Positions 7,558 through 14,157 are shown, numbered from the stretch's first letter. The stretch is DNA of 22,594 nucleotides from Ruminococcaceae bacterium UBA2719 (GCA_002353935.1 DEKP01000016.1:1-22594); one strand, 5' to 3'. Numbers and translations are program-made. The notes: generated by a model from the sequence alone, not told the origin.

Positions 7558-8673
7558 ATGAGAGTTTTACTTGCCGGAGGCGGTACCGCGGGTCACATCA
7601 ATCCAGCTATCGCTATTGCGGGATACATCAAAAAAATGGAAAAAGATGCCGAGATACTTTTTATAGGTAATAAAGACGGCATGGAGCAACGATTGGTTTC
7701 ACAAGCAGGATATGATATAAAATCTGTTGTAATCAGCGGATTTAAGCGCAGTCTAAAGCCCAAAGATATTGCGCATAATATAGCGACTGTTGAGCGTGCT
7801 ATAGTATCAAAACACGACGCTAAAAAAATTATCAAAGAATTCAATCCCGATATATGTATCGGAACGGGCGGGTATGTAAGCGGACCTGTAATTTTGGCAG
7901 CTTCCAGACTAAAGATTCCTACAATTATTCATGAGCAGAACGCTTTTCCGGGAGTTACCAACAAAATGCTGGCTAAAAACGTTGACCGCGTTATGCTTGC
8001 AATCGAGGATGCAAAACAGCACTTTGACAAAAGAGCCCACTTTGTTGTTACCGGAAATCCTATAAGAACAGACATTTTGACTGCGGATAAAAATCAGTCA
8101 AGAAAAGAGTTGGGGCTTGATGATCGTCCTGTTGTTTTGTCATTTGGCGGAAGCTTAGGCGCTAAGTGTATCAATAAAGCTATGGCGGCTCTCATCGAGC
8201 GAAGTGCTAAAGATAAGCGATATCAGCATATCCACGCCTACGGTCAGCAGGGGACATGGTTTCCTGATCTTGTAAAACAAAACGGAGTAAAAATAGAACA
8301 ATCTCCAAACCTTGATATAAGACAGTATATTAATAATATGCCTACGTGCCTTGCAGCGTGCGATTTGGTCGTATGCAGAGCCGGAGCAATCACTCTGTCG
8401 GAGGTTCAGGCAAAGGGCAAACCTGCAGTTTTGATCCCTTCTCCCTATGTTGCAGAGAATCATCAGTTTCACAACGCTATGGCTATGGTCAACAAACGTG
8501 CTGCAGCAATTTTAGAAGAAAAGGATTTGACAGGCGAGTTGCTGATAAAAACCGTTGATTCGCTTCTAAAAGATAAATCGGTATTAGAAGAGTACTCTAA
8601 AAATGCCGCAAATATGGCGATAACTGACGCTAATGAGAGAATTTATAAAATAATCAAAGAGATTATAGGATGA
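7558..8673 (+). CDS. murG: UDP-GlcNAc:undecaprenyl-PP-MurNAc-pentapeptide GlcNAc transferase MurG
   Basis: Adds GlcNAc to lipid I to give lipid II on the cytoplasmic membrane face (GT28 family). The 371-residue product has the N-domain glycine loop GGGTAGHINPA (7-17), HEQNAFPG and VTGNPIR in the N-domain/linker, SFGGSLGA in the C-domain, and the UDP-GlcNAc-binding stretch RAGAITLSEV followed by IPSPYVAENHQ. All expected blocks are present and length is normal. GGAG (7546-7549) lies 8 nt from ATG. A 109-nt gap separates it from murA. Confidence 0.97.
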   Translation: MRVLLAGGGTAGHINPAIAIAGYIKKMEKDAEILFIGNKDGMEQRLVSQAGYDIKSVVISGFKRSLKPKDIAHNIATVERAIVSKHDAKKIIKEFNPDICIGTGGYVSGPVILAASRLKIPTIIHEQNAFPGVTNKMLAKNVDRVMLAIEDAKQHFDKRAHFVVTGNPIRTDILTADKNQSRKELGLDDRPVVLSFGGSLGAKCINKAMAALIERSAKDKRYQHIHAYGQQGTWFPDLVKQNGVKIEQSPNLDIRQYINNMPTCLAACDLVVCRAGAITLSEVQAKGKPAVLIPSPYVAENHQFHNAMAMVNKRAAAILEEKDLTGELLIKTVDSLLKDKSVLEEYSKNAANMAITDANERIYKIIKEIIG

Positions 8674-8782
8674 ATTTAACTAAAAAATAAATACAGATTA
8701 TAAAGATATCACCTTTCATAGCTATAAAACATAGAATACAAGGCGGTGAATGTTTAAAGTATAGTGTGAAAGGGTGTATATT

Positions 8783-10036
8783 GTGTCAAAACTTGTTGTA
8801 AACGGCTCGAGAAGATTATCGGGAGAAGTTAAAGTTCAAGGCTCAAAAAACTCTACTTTGCCTATTTTAGCGGCTACAATTTTATGTTCAGACGAATGTG
8901 TGTTGTATAACTGTCCTCGAATCAGCGATGTAGAGGCGAGCATCAGAATACTGCGCTACTTAGGCTGTACAGCTCATAGATATGAGAATACACTTGTCAT
9001 TAATACCCGCGATATGTCAAGATACGATATACCGCAGGATTTGATGCATCAAATGCGTTCATCAATCATATTTTTAGGAGTAATAATTGCAAGGTGTAAA
9101 CGTGCAAAAATGTCGTTTCCGGGCGGTTGCGAGTTAGGTCCGCGTCCAATAGATTTGCATTTATCTGCGTTAAGGCAAATGGGGATAGATATTACTGAAG
9201 AACACGGAGAACTTGAATGTGTGGCAGAAAACGGACTGAAAGCAGCAAAAATAGCTTTGTCATTTCCCAGCGTCGGAGCTACCGAAAACATAATGCTGGC
9301 GGCGGTAACAGCCAAAGGCACCACAATAATTACAAATGCGGCTCGAGAGCCGGAGATAGTTGATTTAGCAGATTTTTTGATATCCTGCGGAGCACATATA
9401 TCAGGCGCCGGAGAGGGAACAATAATTATAGATGGTGTGGAAAAATTGAAGGGCACAACCCATTCGATTATTCCTGACAGAATCGTTGCTTCTACTTTAA
9501 TGTCGTGCGCAGCGGTAACTCATTCTGATATTACTCTAAAGGGAGTTATACAAAGCCACCTGACATCTACAATTCCTATTTTTGAACAAAGTGGATGCGA
9601 AATTAATTTTGATAAAGGCGTTATGAAAATTTCTTCTCCGTATAAATTGAGGGGAGCAAAACTAATACGAACCATGCCCTATCCCGGATTTCCTACCGAT
9701 GAACAGGCGCCTATTATGTCTTTGGCGGCAGTGTCGGACGGTATAACGGTTTTTGTTGAGAATATGTTTGAAAGCAGATATAAACACGTCAGCGAGCTTT
9801 GCCGGCTTGGAGCCAATATCAAGGTTGAAGGAAAAGTAGCTGTCGTTGATGGAGTTAAAAGGCTGTTGAGCGCAAATGTTACCGCTTTGGATTTAAGAGG
9901 AGCAGCTGCGTTGGTTGTAGCCGCACTATGTGCGCAGGGAAGAACCGAGATCAGCGGCATAGATTTTTTGGAGCGTGGATATGAGGATTTTGAAGGCGTT
10001 TTAACTAATCTTGGTGCAGATATTAAAAAAGTATAA
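8783..10036 (+). CDS. murA: UDP-N-acetylglucosamine 1-carboxyvinyltransferase MurA
   Basis: First committed step of peptidoglycan synthesis: transfer of enolpyruvate from PEP to UDP-GlcNAc in the cytosol. In the 417-residue product the K22-N23 pair (GSKNS) and PGGCELGPRP with catalytic Cys116 are present. The Cys is the residue alkylated by fosfomycin, so the enzyme is predicted sensitive. YPGFPTDEQAP carries the catalytic Asp, and the C-terminal RGYEDFEGVLTNLGA block matches the family. I chose GTG 8783, with AAAGGG (8769-8774) 8 nt upstream; an in-frame GTG at 8774 overlaps that site. Firmicutes often carry two murA paralogues; only one is visible here. Confidence 0.96.
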   Translation: MSKLVVNGSRRLSGEVKVQGSKNSTLPILAATILCSDECVLYNCPRISDVEASIRILRYLGCTAHRYENTLVINTRDMSRYDIPQDLMHQMRSSIIFLGVIIARCKRAKMSFPGGCELGPRPIDLHLSALRQMGIDITEEHGELECVAENGLKAAKIALSFPSVGATENIMLAAVTAKGTTIITNAAREPEIVDLADFLISCGAHISGAGEGTIIIDGVEKLKGTTHSIIPDRIVASTLMSCAAVTHSDITLKGVIQSHLTSTIPIFEQSGCEINFDKGVMKISSPYKLRGAKLIRTMPYPGFPTDEQAPIMSLAAVSDGITVFVENMFESRYKHVSELCRLGANIKVEGKVAVVDGVKRLLSANVTALDLRGAAALVVAALCAQGRTEISGIDFLERGYEDFEGVLTNLGADIKKV

Positions 10037-10056
10037 AAATATTGCACTTGTATAAG

Positions 10057-10081
10057 AACGCAAACATCTCCTTTGCGTTTT
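10057..10081 (+). terminator. Weak intrinsic terminator after murA
   Basis: AACGCAAA (10057-10064) pairs perfectly with TTTGCGTT (10072-10079) around a 7-nt loop, but only four T follow, so termination may be partial. It is followed by a promoter candidate for divIB. Confidence 0.5.
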
Positions 10082-10105
10082 ATAAAAATTAGATTCAAAC
10101 GGCTT

Positions 10106-10135
10106 TTGAATTATTCATCAGATAAATAATATATA
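10106..10135 (+). promoter_or_regulatory. Possible promoter of divIB/ftsQ
   Basis: TTGAAT (10106-10111), an 18-nt spacer and TATATA (10130-10135). It lies between the murA terminator hairpin and the divIB ribosome site. Confidence 0.35.
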
Positions 10136-10182
10136 AGGAATAATATTTAATAGTGATAGTTAAAAACAGAGGAGGGATTTGC

Positions 10183-11403
10183 GTGAGTGATGACGAAAGA
10201 AGAAAGTCAAAGCAAAGCATATATAAAATAAAAAAACAAAACAAAGGTAAATTTGCAAAAAACATTCGTCGCAAATCCCAAAAAGATGAAGAAAATTCAA
10301 CCCTGATTTTTGAAGAGTTTTCTGATAAGGATAATAAATTTTATGTTGACGAAATAGAAGAGCGTAAGAAAAACAAAAAAAAGCAAAAAAAACAAAAGAA
10401 GTTTTCTGCACCCAAAAAGCCTGCAACGCCGCTTCAACGCAAGGTCAGAAAAATAATCAGTTATTGTTCTATCGTTGCGGTAGTTTTGATTATAGGCATT
10501 GTATTGTCGCTTACTGTTTTGTTTAAGACACAGGCATTTTCGGTTGTTGGAAATACTAAATACGATGAAGATGAAATAATTGAGACTGCTGGCATTTCAA
10601 AAAATGAGAATATATTTTTAGCTCGCAAATCTTCGGCTGAGAAAAAAATAATCAATAAATATCCATACGTTGAAGCTGTAAAAGTATCATTTAAAATTCC
10701 TGATACAATTACTATCAAAATAACCGAGGCGGTTGGGACTTATCTTATAAAAGTCAGCGATGAAAAATATCTTTTGGTCAGCTTAAAGGGAAGAATTTTA
10801 GATCAGACTGATAACATAAAAGGAGACTATGCTGATTTGCCTATTTTTATCGGTCCAAAGATTAAGTCTGAAGAAATTGGCAGTTATATAGAGTATGAAG
10901 ATAATACTGTAGTTGAAATAATTGACAGTATTACAAATGTTTTTGCAGATAACGGCTATCAGGGCATTACAGAGATTGACGCTACCGATACGGCTGACAT
11001 ATCCTTTACATATAAAAACAGAATAAAGGTAAGGCTCGGGTTGCCGGAAGATATCGACTATAAAATTCGTACGGCTATGGCGATTATAACTGAGAAAATA
11101 GATGTTACCGAAAACAGTTCAATTGAAGGCGAGCTTGATGTATCGCGTTGTAATGTTACAAAGAAATCATATTTTGACGAAAAAACTATTTTATCAGTTG
11201 ATCCTACAGCTGCGACTGAGAATACAGAAAGTACAGATTTATCGGGTAGAGATAACGATAAATCTGATTCGTCGGGCGGAGGAGATCAAGCGGAAGCTTC
11301 TAATACAGACGACGCCAAAGAAAATGATGCTTCTTCTGCCGAAGATTCACAGGAAAATCAACCAAAAACACCCATTTCTCAGAACGATTGGTATATAAAC
11401 TGA
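10183..11403 (+). CDS. divIB: Cell division protein DivIB/FtsQ
   Basis: Bitopic divisome protein that bridges FtsL-type proteins and the septal synthase. The 406 residues comprise a ~90-residue, extremely Lys/Arg-rich cytoplasmic N-terminus (for example KKNKKKQKKQKK at about 62-73) and one membrane helix (about 91-114). A POTRA-like domain follows (about 115-190; FSVVGNTKYDEDEI then VKVSFKIPDTITIKI), then a beta domain to about residue 340. The tail (~60 residues) is acidic, Ser/Asp/Glu-rich and probably disordered. I chose GTG 10183 because GGAGG (10171-10175) is 7 nt upstream; an in-frame GTG at 10153 would place that site inside the gene. Position just before ftsZ supports the call. Confidence 0.9.
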   Translation: MSDDERRKSKQSIYKIKKQNKGKFAKNIRRKSQKDEENSTLIFEEFSDKDNKFYVDEIEERKKNKKKQKKQKKFSAPKKPATPLQRKVRKIISYCSIVAVVLIIGIVLSLTVLFKTQAFSVVGNTKYDEDEIIETAGISKNENIFLARKSSAEKKIINKYPYVEAVKVSFKIPDTITIKITEAVGTYLIKVSDEKYLLVSLKGRILDQTDNIKGDYADLPIFIGPKIKSEEIGSYIEYEDNTVVEIIDSITNVFADNGYQGITEIDATDTADISFTYKNRIKVRLGLPEDIDYKIRTAMAIITEKIDVTENSSIEGELDVSRCNVTKKSYFDEKTILSVDPTAATENTESTDLSGRDNDKSDSSGGGDQAEASNTDDAKENDASSAEDSQENQPKTPISQNDWYIN

Positions 11404-11492
11404 TGAATTTTTTGTAAATATCTAAAAAAATATTGAATTTATCGGTTGGATGTGTTAATTTATAAAGTAAATGAGTATAAATTATCTTATCG

Positions 11493-11501
11493 TGCGATAA
11501 T
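11493..11501 (+). promoter_or_regulatory. Possible extended -10 promoter of ftsZ
   Basis: TG (11493-11494) plus GATAAT (11496-11501) forms an extended -10 box with no clear -35. It overlaps a short inverted repeat, TTATC/GATAA (11487-11500), about 30 nt before the ftsZ start. Tentative. Confidence 0.25.
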
Positions 11502-11532
11502 GTTTATATTGTCATTAGAAGGAGGACGTAAC

Positions 11533-12633
11533 ATGGCTTTTGAAGTTGAAAAAGAAGCGATTGATTATTTACCGGTAATTAAAGTAATTGGTGTCGGTGG
11601 CGGCGGCGGTAACGCTGTTAACCGAATGATTAAAATGGATGTAAAAAATGTTGAGTTCATCGCGATTAATACCGATGAGCATGTACTTAGATTTTCTCAG
11701 GCAAGCCAGAAAATTCAGATCGGCGAAAAGGCGACAAGAGGCAAGGGCGCAGGTTCGATGCCCGATGTAGGACAAGCTGCTGCTGAGGAAAACCGCGAAG
11801 AAATCGCCGCTCTGTTAAAAGATACCGATATGGTATTTATTACCGCAGGTATGGGTGGCGGAACAGGTACAGGAGCTGCTCCTATTGTTGCCAAGATTGC
11901 AAAGGATATGGGCATTTTAACTGTAGCTGTTGTAACAAAGCCTTTTGCCTTTGAAGGTAAAAAACGTATGGCTCAGGCTGAACAGGGAATAGCTGAATTG
12001 TCCGCCTGTGTTGATTCGCTGATTATTGTTCCTAATGAAAGATTAAAATATGTTTCAGATCAGAGCATTACTTTGCAAAATGCATTTTTGATTGCCGATG
12101 ATGTACTCAGACAAGGCGTTCAGAGTATTTCAGATCTTATCGTTGTTCCGGGTCTTGTAAACCTCGACTTTGCCGATGTAACAGCTATTATGCGTGACGC
12201 CGGCAACGCTCATATGGGCATCGGTAAGGCTTCAGGTAAAGATAAGGCAGTTGTTGCTGCAGATATGGCAATATCGAGTGCTCTGCTTGAGACTTCTATT
12301 GACGGAGCTACCGGTGTTATCATCAATGTTACTGCATCTCCGGATGTTACACTTGACGACATTGATGCTGCGTCTACTATGGTTTCTCAAAAGGCTTCTG
12401 AGAACGCAAATGTTATTTGGGGTGCTGTCATTGACGAGAACATGAAAGATGAAATAAGCGTTACTGTTATCGCTACCGGTTGCGGAAGTACTGAGGATAA
12501 TTCCCAGGCGTTTCCGAATTCTTCTCCGGAAAAGACAGATATTCAGTCTCCGTCTTTATCCGCTCCCGTAGATGTTGACTCATCTGATGATGACGATTCA
12601 TTCTATGATATTATGTCTATATTCAATTCATAA
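11533..12633 (+). CDS. ftsZ: Cell division GTPase FtsZ
   Basis: Tubulin-like GTPase that forms the cytokinetic ring. Of 366 residues, KVIGVGGGGGNAVNRMI (17-33) begins the GTP-binding domain, GGGTGTGAAP (108-117) is the tubulin signature and NLDFADV (210-216) is the T7 synergy loop that completes the neighbouring active site. A linker of only about 40 residues follows. The extreme C-terminus is acidic then ends DIMSIFNS; the usual IPxFLR-type peptide that binds FtsA, SepF or ZapA is not recognisable. ATG 11533 follows GGAGG (11521-11525) at 7 nt. An in-frame upstream start at 11446 adds 29 residues unlike FtsZ and was rejected. ftsA and sepF are not present in the window. Confidence 0.98.
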   Translation: MAFEVEKEAIDYLPVIKVIGVGGGGGNAVNRMIKMDVKNVEFIAINTDEHVLRFSQASQKIQIGEKATRGKGAGSMPDVGQAAAEENREEIAALLKDTDMVFITAGMGGGTGTGAAPIVAKIAKDMGILTVAVVTKPFAFEGKKRMAQAEQGIAELSACVDSLIIVPNERLKYVSDQSITLQNAFLIADDVLRQGVQSISDLIVVPGLVNLDFADVTAIMRDAGNAHMGIGKASGKDKAVVAADMAISSALLETSIDGATGVIINVTASPDVTLDDIDAASTMVSQKASENANVIWGAVIDENMKDEISVTVIATGCGSTEDNSQAFPNSSPEKTDIQSPSLSAPVDVDSSDDDDSFYDIMSIFNS

Positions 12634-12648
12634 TAAAACGCATATGTT

Positions 12649-12682
12649 AACTCCGTCGGATGAAAATCCGGCGGAGTTTTTT
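12649..12682 (+). terminator. Strong intrinsic terminator after ftsZ
   Basis: AACTCCGTCGGAT (12649-12661) and ATCCGGCGGAGTT (12666-12678) form a 13-bp stem (one G-U) with a GAAA loop and six T (12677-12682). It ends the dcw transcript and isolates the RNA array downstream. Confidence 0.9.
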
Positions 12683-12713
12683 ATCGGAGAAAAAATATTA
12701 AAAGAAAAAACGG

Positions 12714-12742
12714 TTGAAAATTTTTGTGATTTATGGTAAGAT
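12714..12742 (+). promoter_or_regulatory. Promoter of array RNA A
   Basis: TTGAAA (12714-12719), 17 nt, TAAGAT (12737-12742); start near 12749, the first base of the hairpin. The promoter region is nearly the same as that of unit B. Confidence 0.7.
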
Positions 12743-12748
12743 ATATAA

Positions 12749-12923
12749 GTCAAACAAAACAAAATAGTCAAAAGGCTCATTGCTTATGTTTTTACTATTT
12801 AAATATGGTAAAAATACAAGCTCTATTTTCATATGCAATGAGTTGTTTTGAAAAGTTTTGTTTGACAGCATTGAGCTATGTATTTTTCGTGCGTAGCTTT
12901 GTAATTATTGCTGCGCACTTTTT
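12749..12923 (+). ncRNA. Array small RNA A (~175 nt), unknown family
   Basis: Outer stem 12749-12760 pairs perfectly with 12855-12866 (GTCAAACAAAAC with its complement). An 8/4-nt asymmetric internal loop follows, then CAAAA 12769-12773 with 12846-12850 and CTCATTGC 12776-12783 with GCAATGAG 12835-12842. An apical hairpin pairs 12787-12795 with 12808-12816. The apical strand AAAAATACAAGCTC (12810-12823) is also complementary to 12873-12887, just 3' of the stem, with one bulge, so a pseudoknot or an alternative fold is possible. The transcript ends at its own terminator. No function can be assigned. Confidence 0.75.
12889..12923 (+). terminator. Terminator of array RNA A
   Basis: GTGCGTAGC (12889-12897) and GCTGCGCAC (12910-12918) form a 9-bp stem (one G-U) with a 12-nt loop, then five T. 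Sequence is identical in units B and C. Confidence 0.8.
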
Positions 12924-12932
12924 ATTTTACGG

Positions 12933-12961
12933 TTGAAAATTTTTATTATTTATGATAATAT
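12933..12961 (+). promoter_or_regulatory. Promoter of array RNA B
   Basis: TTGAAA (12933-12938), 17 nt, TAATAT (12956-12961); start near 12968, the first base of the hairpin. Confidence 0.75.
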
Positions 12962-12967
12962 GGTTAT

Positions 12968-13139
12968 GCGACGTAAAATTTAAGATCTTATCACTATTGA
13001 ATAGCAGTGTATTTTTATTTATGGTAAAAATACATGCTCACTTTGACACGCTTTCAATAGTGGTTAAAATTTTACGTCGCGGTAAAAGAGCTATGTATTT
13101 TTCGTGCGTAGCTTTGTAATTATTGCTGCGCACTTTTTT
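12968..13139 (+). ncRNA. Array small RNA B (~172 nt), unknown family
   Basis: Outer stem 12968-12980 (GCGACGTAAAATT) pairs perfectly with 13068-13080. An 11/5-nt asymmetric internal loop follows, then CACTATTGAA 12992-13001 with 13053-13062, perfect. The apical hairpin is GTATTTTTA 13009-13017 with TAAAAATAC 13025-13033. AAAAATACATGCTC (13026-13039) can instead pair with 13088-13102 downstream of the stem (one bulge). It has the same 3' module as units A and C. Arms share almost no sequence with unit A, yet the fold is the same. Confidence 0.78.
13104..13139 (+). terminator. Terminator of array RNA B
   Basis: GTGCGTAGC (13104-13112), 12-nt loop, GCTGCGCAC (13125-13133), six T. Confidence 0.82.
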
Positions 13140-13148
13140 ATTTTTATA

Positions 13149-13177
13149 TTGCATTTAAATTTTTTATGTGCTATTAT
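13149..13177 (+). promoter_or_regulatory. Promoter of array RNA C
   Basis: TTGCAT (13149-13154), 17 nt, TATTAT (13172-13177); start near 13184, the first base of the hairpin. Its sequence is more diverged from units A and B, but the spacing is identical. Confidence 0.65.
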
Positions 13178-13183
13178 TTATTC

Positions 13184-13371
13184 GCGACATAACTAAAGTG
13201 AATAAAAGTATTTTTGTATCAAAAAATAAACTGACACATTCTTTGTTTTGGTAAAAACACGGACTTTTTAAGTGTTAGTTTCTTTTGATACTTCGCTTTA
13301 GTTGTGTCGCAGCAATTATAAGCTTCGTGTTTTTCGTGCGTAGCTTTGTAATTATTGCTGCGCACTTTTTT
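13184..13371 (+). ncRNA. Array small RNA C (~188 nt), unknown family
   Basis: Outer stem 13184-13198 (GCGACATAACTAAAG) pairs with 13296-13310, 15 bp with one G-U. A 17/4-nt asymmetric loop follows, then GTATCAAAA 13216-13224 with 13283-13291 and AAACTGACAC 13228-13237 with 13272-13281 (one G-U). The apical TGTTTT/AAAACA hairpin is at 13244-13259. The apical AAAAACACG (13253-13261) pairs with CGTGTTTTT (13326-13334). Compared with units A and B, both partners changed together. The identical 3' terminator block follows. This is the most diverged unit. Confidence 0.75.
13336..13371 (+). terminator. Terminator of array RNA C
   Basis: GTGCGTAGC (13336-13344), 12-nt loop, GCTGCGCAC (13357-13365), six T. 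It lies only 55 nt before the XRE gene, so readthrough could feed that gene. Confidence 0.82.
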
Positions 13372-13373
13372 AT

Positions 13374-13403
13374 TTTACAGATGTTTTCTTTATGAGGTTT
13401 AAT
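13374..13403 (+). promoter_or_regulatory. Possible promoter of XRE regulator gene
   Basis: TTTACA (13374-13379), 18-nt spacer, TTTAAT (13398-13403); one mismatch in each box. Start near 13410 would leave a very short leader containing the AAGGAG site, which makes the call tentative. Confidence 0.35.
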
Positions 13404-13425
13404 TTTGGTTTAAGGAGAGATTATT

Positions 13426-13773
13426 ATGATACAGGGTGTCGATACAAAATTATTAGCTAACAAACTTAAATTTGCCAGAGAATGGTACAAAATGTCACAG
13501 CAGGATATTGCAGATATTTTGCAGATAGACCGCTCTACTTATTCATATTATGAACTGGGGAAAACACAACCTACTTTGAATAATTTGTATAAGCTCAGTT
13601 GTATATTTGGGATATCTACAGATAATTTTTTGAATCCTAATATTGATATTAGTTCAAATCTGTTTACAAATTCTTTAGAATTTTATCTTTCAAAAAAAGA
13701 TAGAATGGATAATTATATTTTAAAATATAATAAGCTTAAGATAGATATTTTAAAATATATTAATAATAAATAA
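13426..13773 (+). CDS. XRE-family helix-turn-helix regulator
   Basis: Probable DNA-binding repressor of the Cro/C1 (XRE) type, 115 residues. Residues about 9-66 form the helix-turn-helix domain: LANKLKFAREWYKMSQQDIA, then DRSTYSYYELGKTQPTLNNLYKL and FGISTDNFL. The last ~45 residues (from about NIDIS) are Lys/Asn/Tyr-rich and match nothing I know. AAGGAG (13412-13417) is 8 nt from ATG. It sits directly downstream of the three-RNA array and is convergent with the 96-residue gene, with a shared bidirectional terminator between them. Targets are unknown; its own promoter or the array promoters are natural candidates. Its base composition looks more AT-rich than the division genes, which hints at a different history. 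Confidence 0.85.
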   Translation: MIQGVDTKLLANKLKFAREWYKMSQQDIADILQIDRSTYSYYELGKTQPTLNNLYKLSCIFGISTDNFLNPNIDISSNLFTNSLEFYLSKKDRMDNYILKYNKLKIDILKYINNK

Positions 13774-13792
13774 GGTGTTAAACAGCATAAAA

Positions 13793-13823
13793 ACACACCG
13801 TTTATTATAAAACGGTGTACTTT
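13793..13823. terminator. Bidirectional terminator between convergent genes
   Basis: ACACCGTTT (13793-13801) pairs perfectly with AAACGGTGT (13808-13816). T-rich tracts follow on the plus strand (13818-13822) and on the minus strand (five T, opposite A at 13788-13792). It serves the XRE gene and the minus-strand gene ending at 13852. Confidence 0.75.
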
Positions 13824-13851
13824 TATAAGCTTTTTAATTTTAGTGAAAAAA

Positions 13852-14142
13852 TCACATTTTGTTTGCAAGGGCTCTTTCCAGCCAAATGTCAGCTATATCA
13901 AGTGCGAGGTAAAGACCGTTTTTTTCGCTTGATTTTATCAGCTGTTTTCTGGGACTTAGATCAGGGTCTGTACAAAGCAGTTGAATAGCAACCTTGTCGG
14001 CTACTTCTAGCCCGTTAACTTCTTTTTTAGATTTTATTTGCATTCTTATAACAAAGCGCTGATCCATGCTGCCGTAGTATATTTCATCACCGCAGCGAAC
14101 CAAGGGTTTGCCCTTATATGTTGAAAATTCTTTTTCAGCCAA
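13852..14142 (-). CDS. Conserved-looking 96-residue protein of unknown function, downstream of ireB
   Basis: No family recognised. The 96 residues are a mix of beta-prone stretches (KPLVRCGDEIYYGSM, RFVIRMQIKSKK) and a final helix (GLYLALDIADIWLERALA), with no signal peptide or membrane helix, so it is probably a small cytosolic alpha/beta protein. The start is TTG at 14142. A good AGAAAGGA site lies 8 nt upstream, overlapping the ireB stop region, and no in-frame ATG occurs before residue 26. The 15-nt gap to ireB and the shared promoter imply a two-gene operon and perhaps a shared role in the IreK/PASTA kinase pathway; that link is inference from position only. Confidence 0.75.
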   Translation of the reverse strand: MAEKEFSTYKGKPLVRCGDEIYYGSMDQRFVIRMQIKSKKEVNGLEVADKVAIQLLCTDPDLSPRKQLIKSSEKNGLYLALDIADIWLERALANKM

Positions 14143-14157
14143 AGAATCAATCCTTTC

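Larger units (their letters stand above)
12711..13371 (+). repeat. Array of three tandem ~217-nt small-RNA genes
   Basis: Three consecutive units (-35 boxes at 12714, 12933 and 13149; period 219 and 216 nt) share one layout. Each has a sigma-A promoter with exactly 17 nt between boxes, a long interrupted hairpin starting at the predicted +1, an apical GGTAAAAAYAC element, a complementary strand just 3' of the hairpin, and a 41-nt block identical in all three that contains an intrinsic terminator. Hairpin arms differ in sequence between units but remain complementary. There is no conserved reading frame across the units. I do not recognise the family. The region holds no other gene. Confidence 0.85.

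Noticed and set aside
11446..11532. Upstream start for ftsZ
   Set aside because: It would place the AAGGAGG site inside the gene and add residues absent from FtsZ proteins.
12733..12936. Reading frame through array unit A giving a small hydrophobic peptide, and a 32-residue frame starting at the equivalent ATG of unit B
   Set aside because: The frames differ after the first few codons, unit C has TTG and an early stop, no ribosome site precedes the ATG, and the frame runs through stems and terminator. RNA structure, not a peptide, is conserved.
12711..13371. CRISPR array, integron attC sites, retron or MITE as explanation of the repeats
   Set aside because: Repeats are ~217 nt with their own promoters and terminators. 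No cas, integrase or reverse transcriptase is present, there are no attC core sites, and unit ends lack terminal inverted repeats or target duplications.
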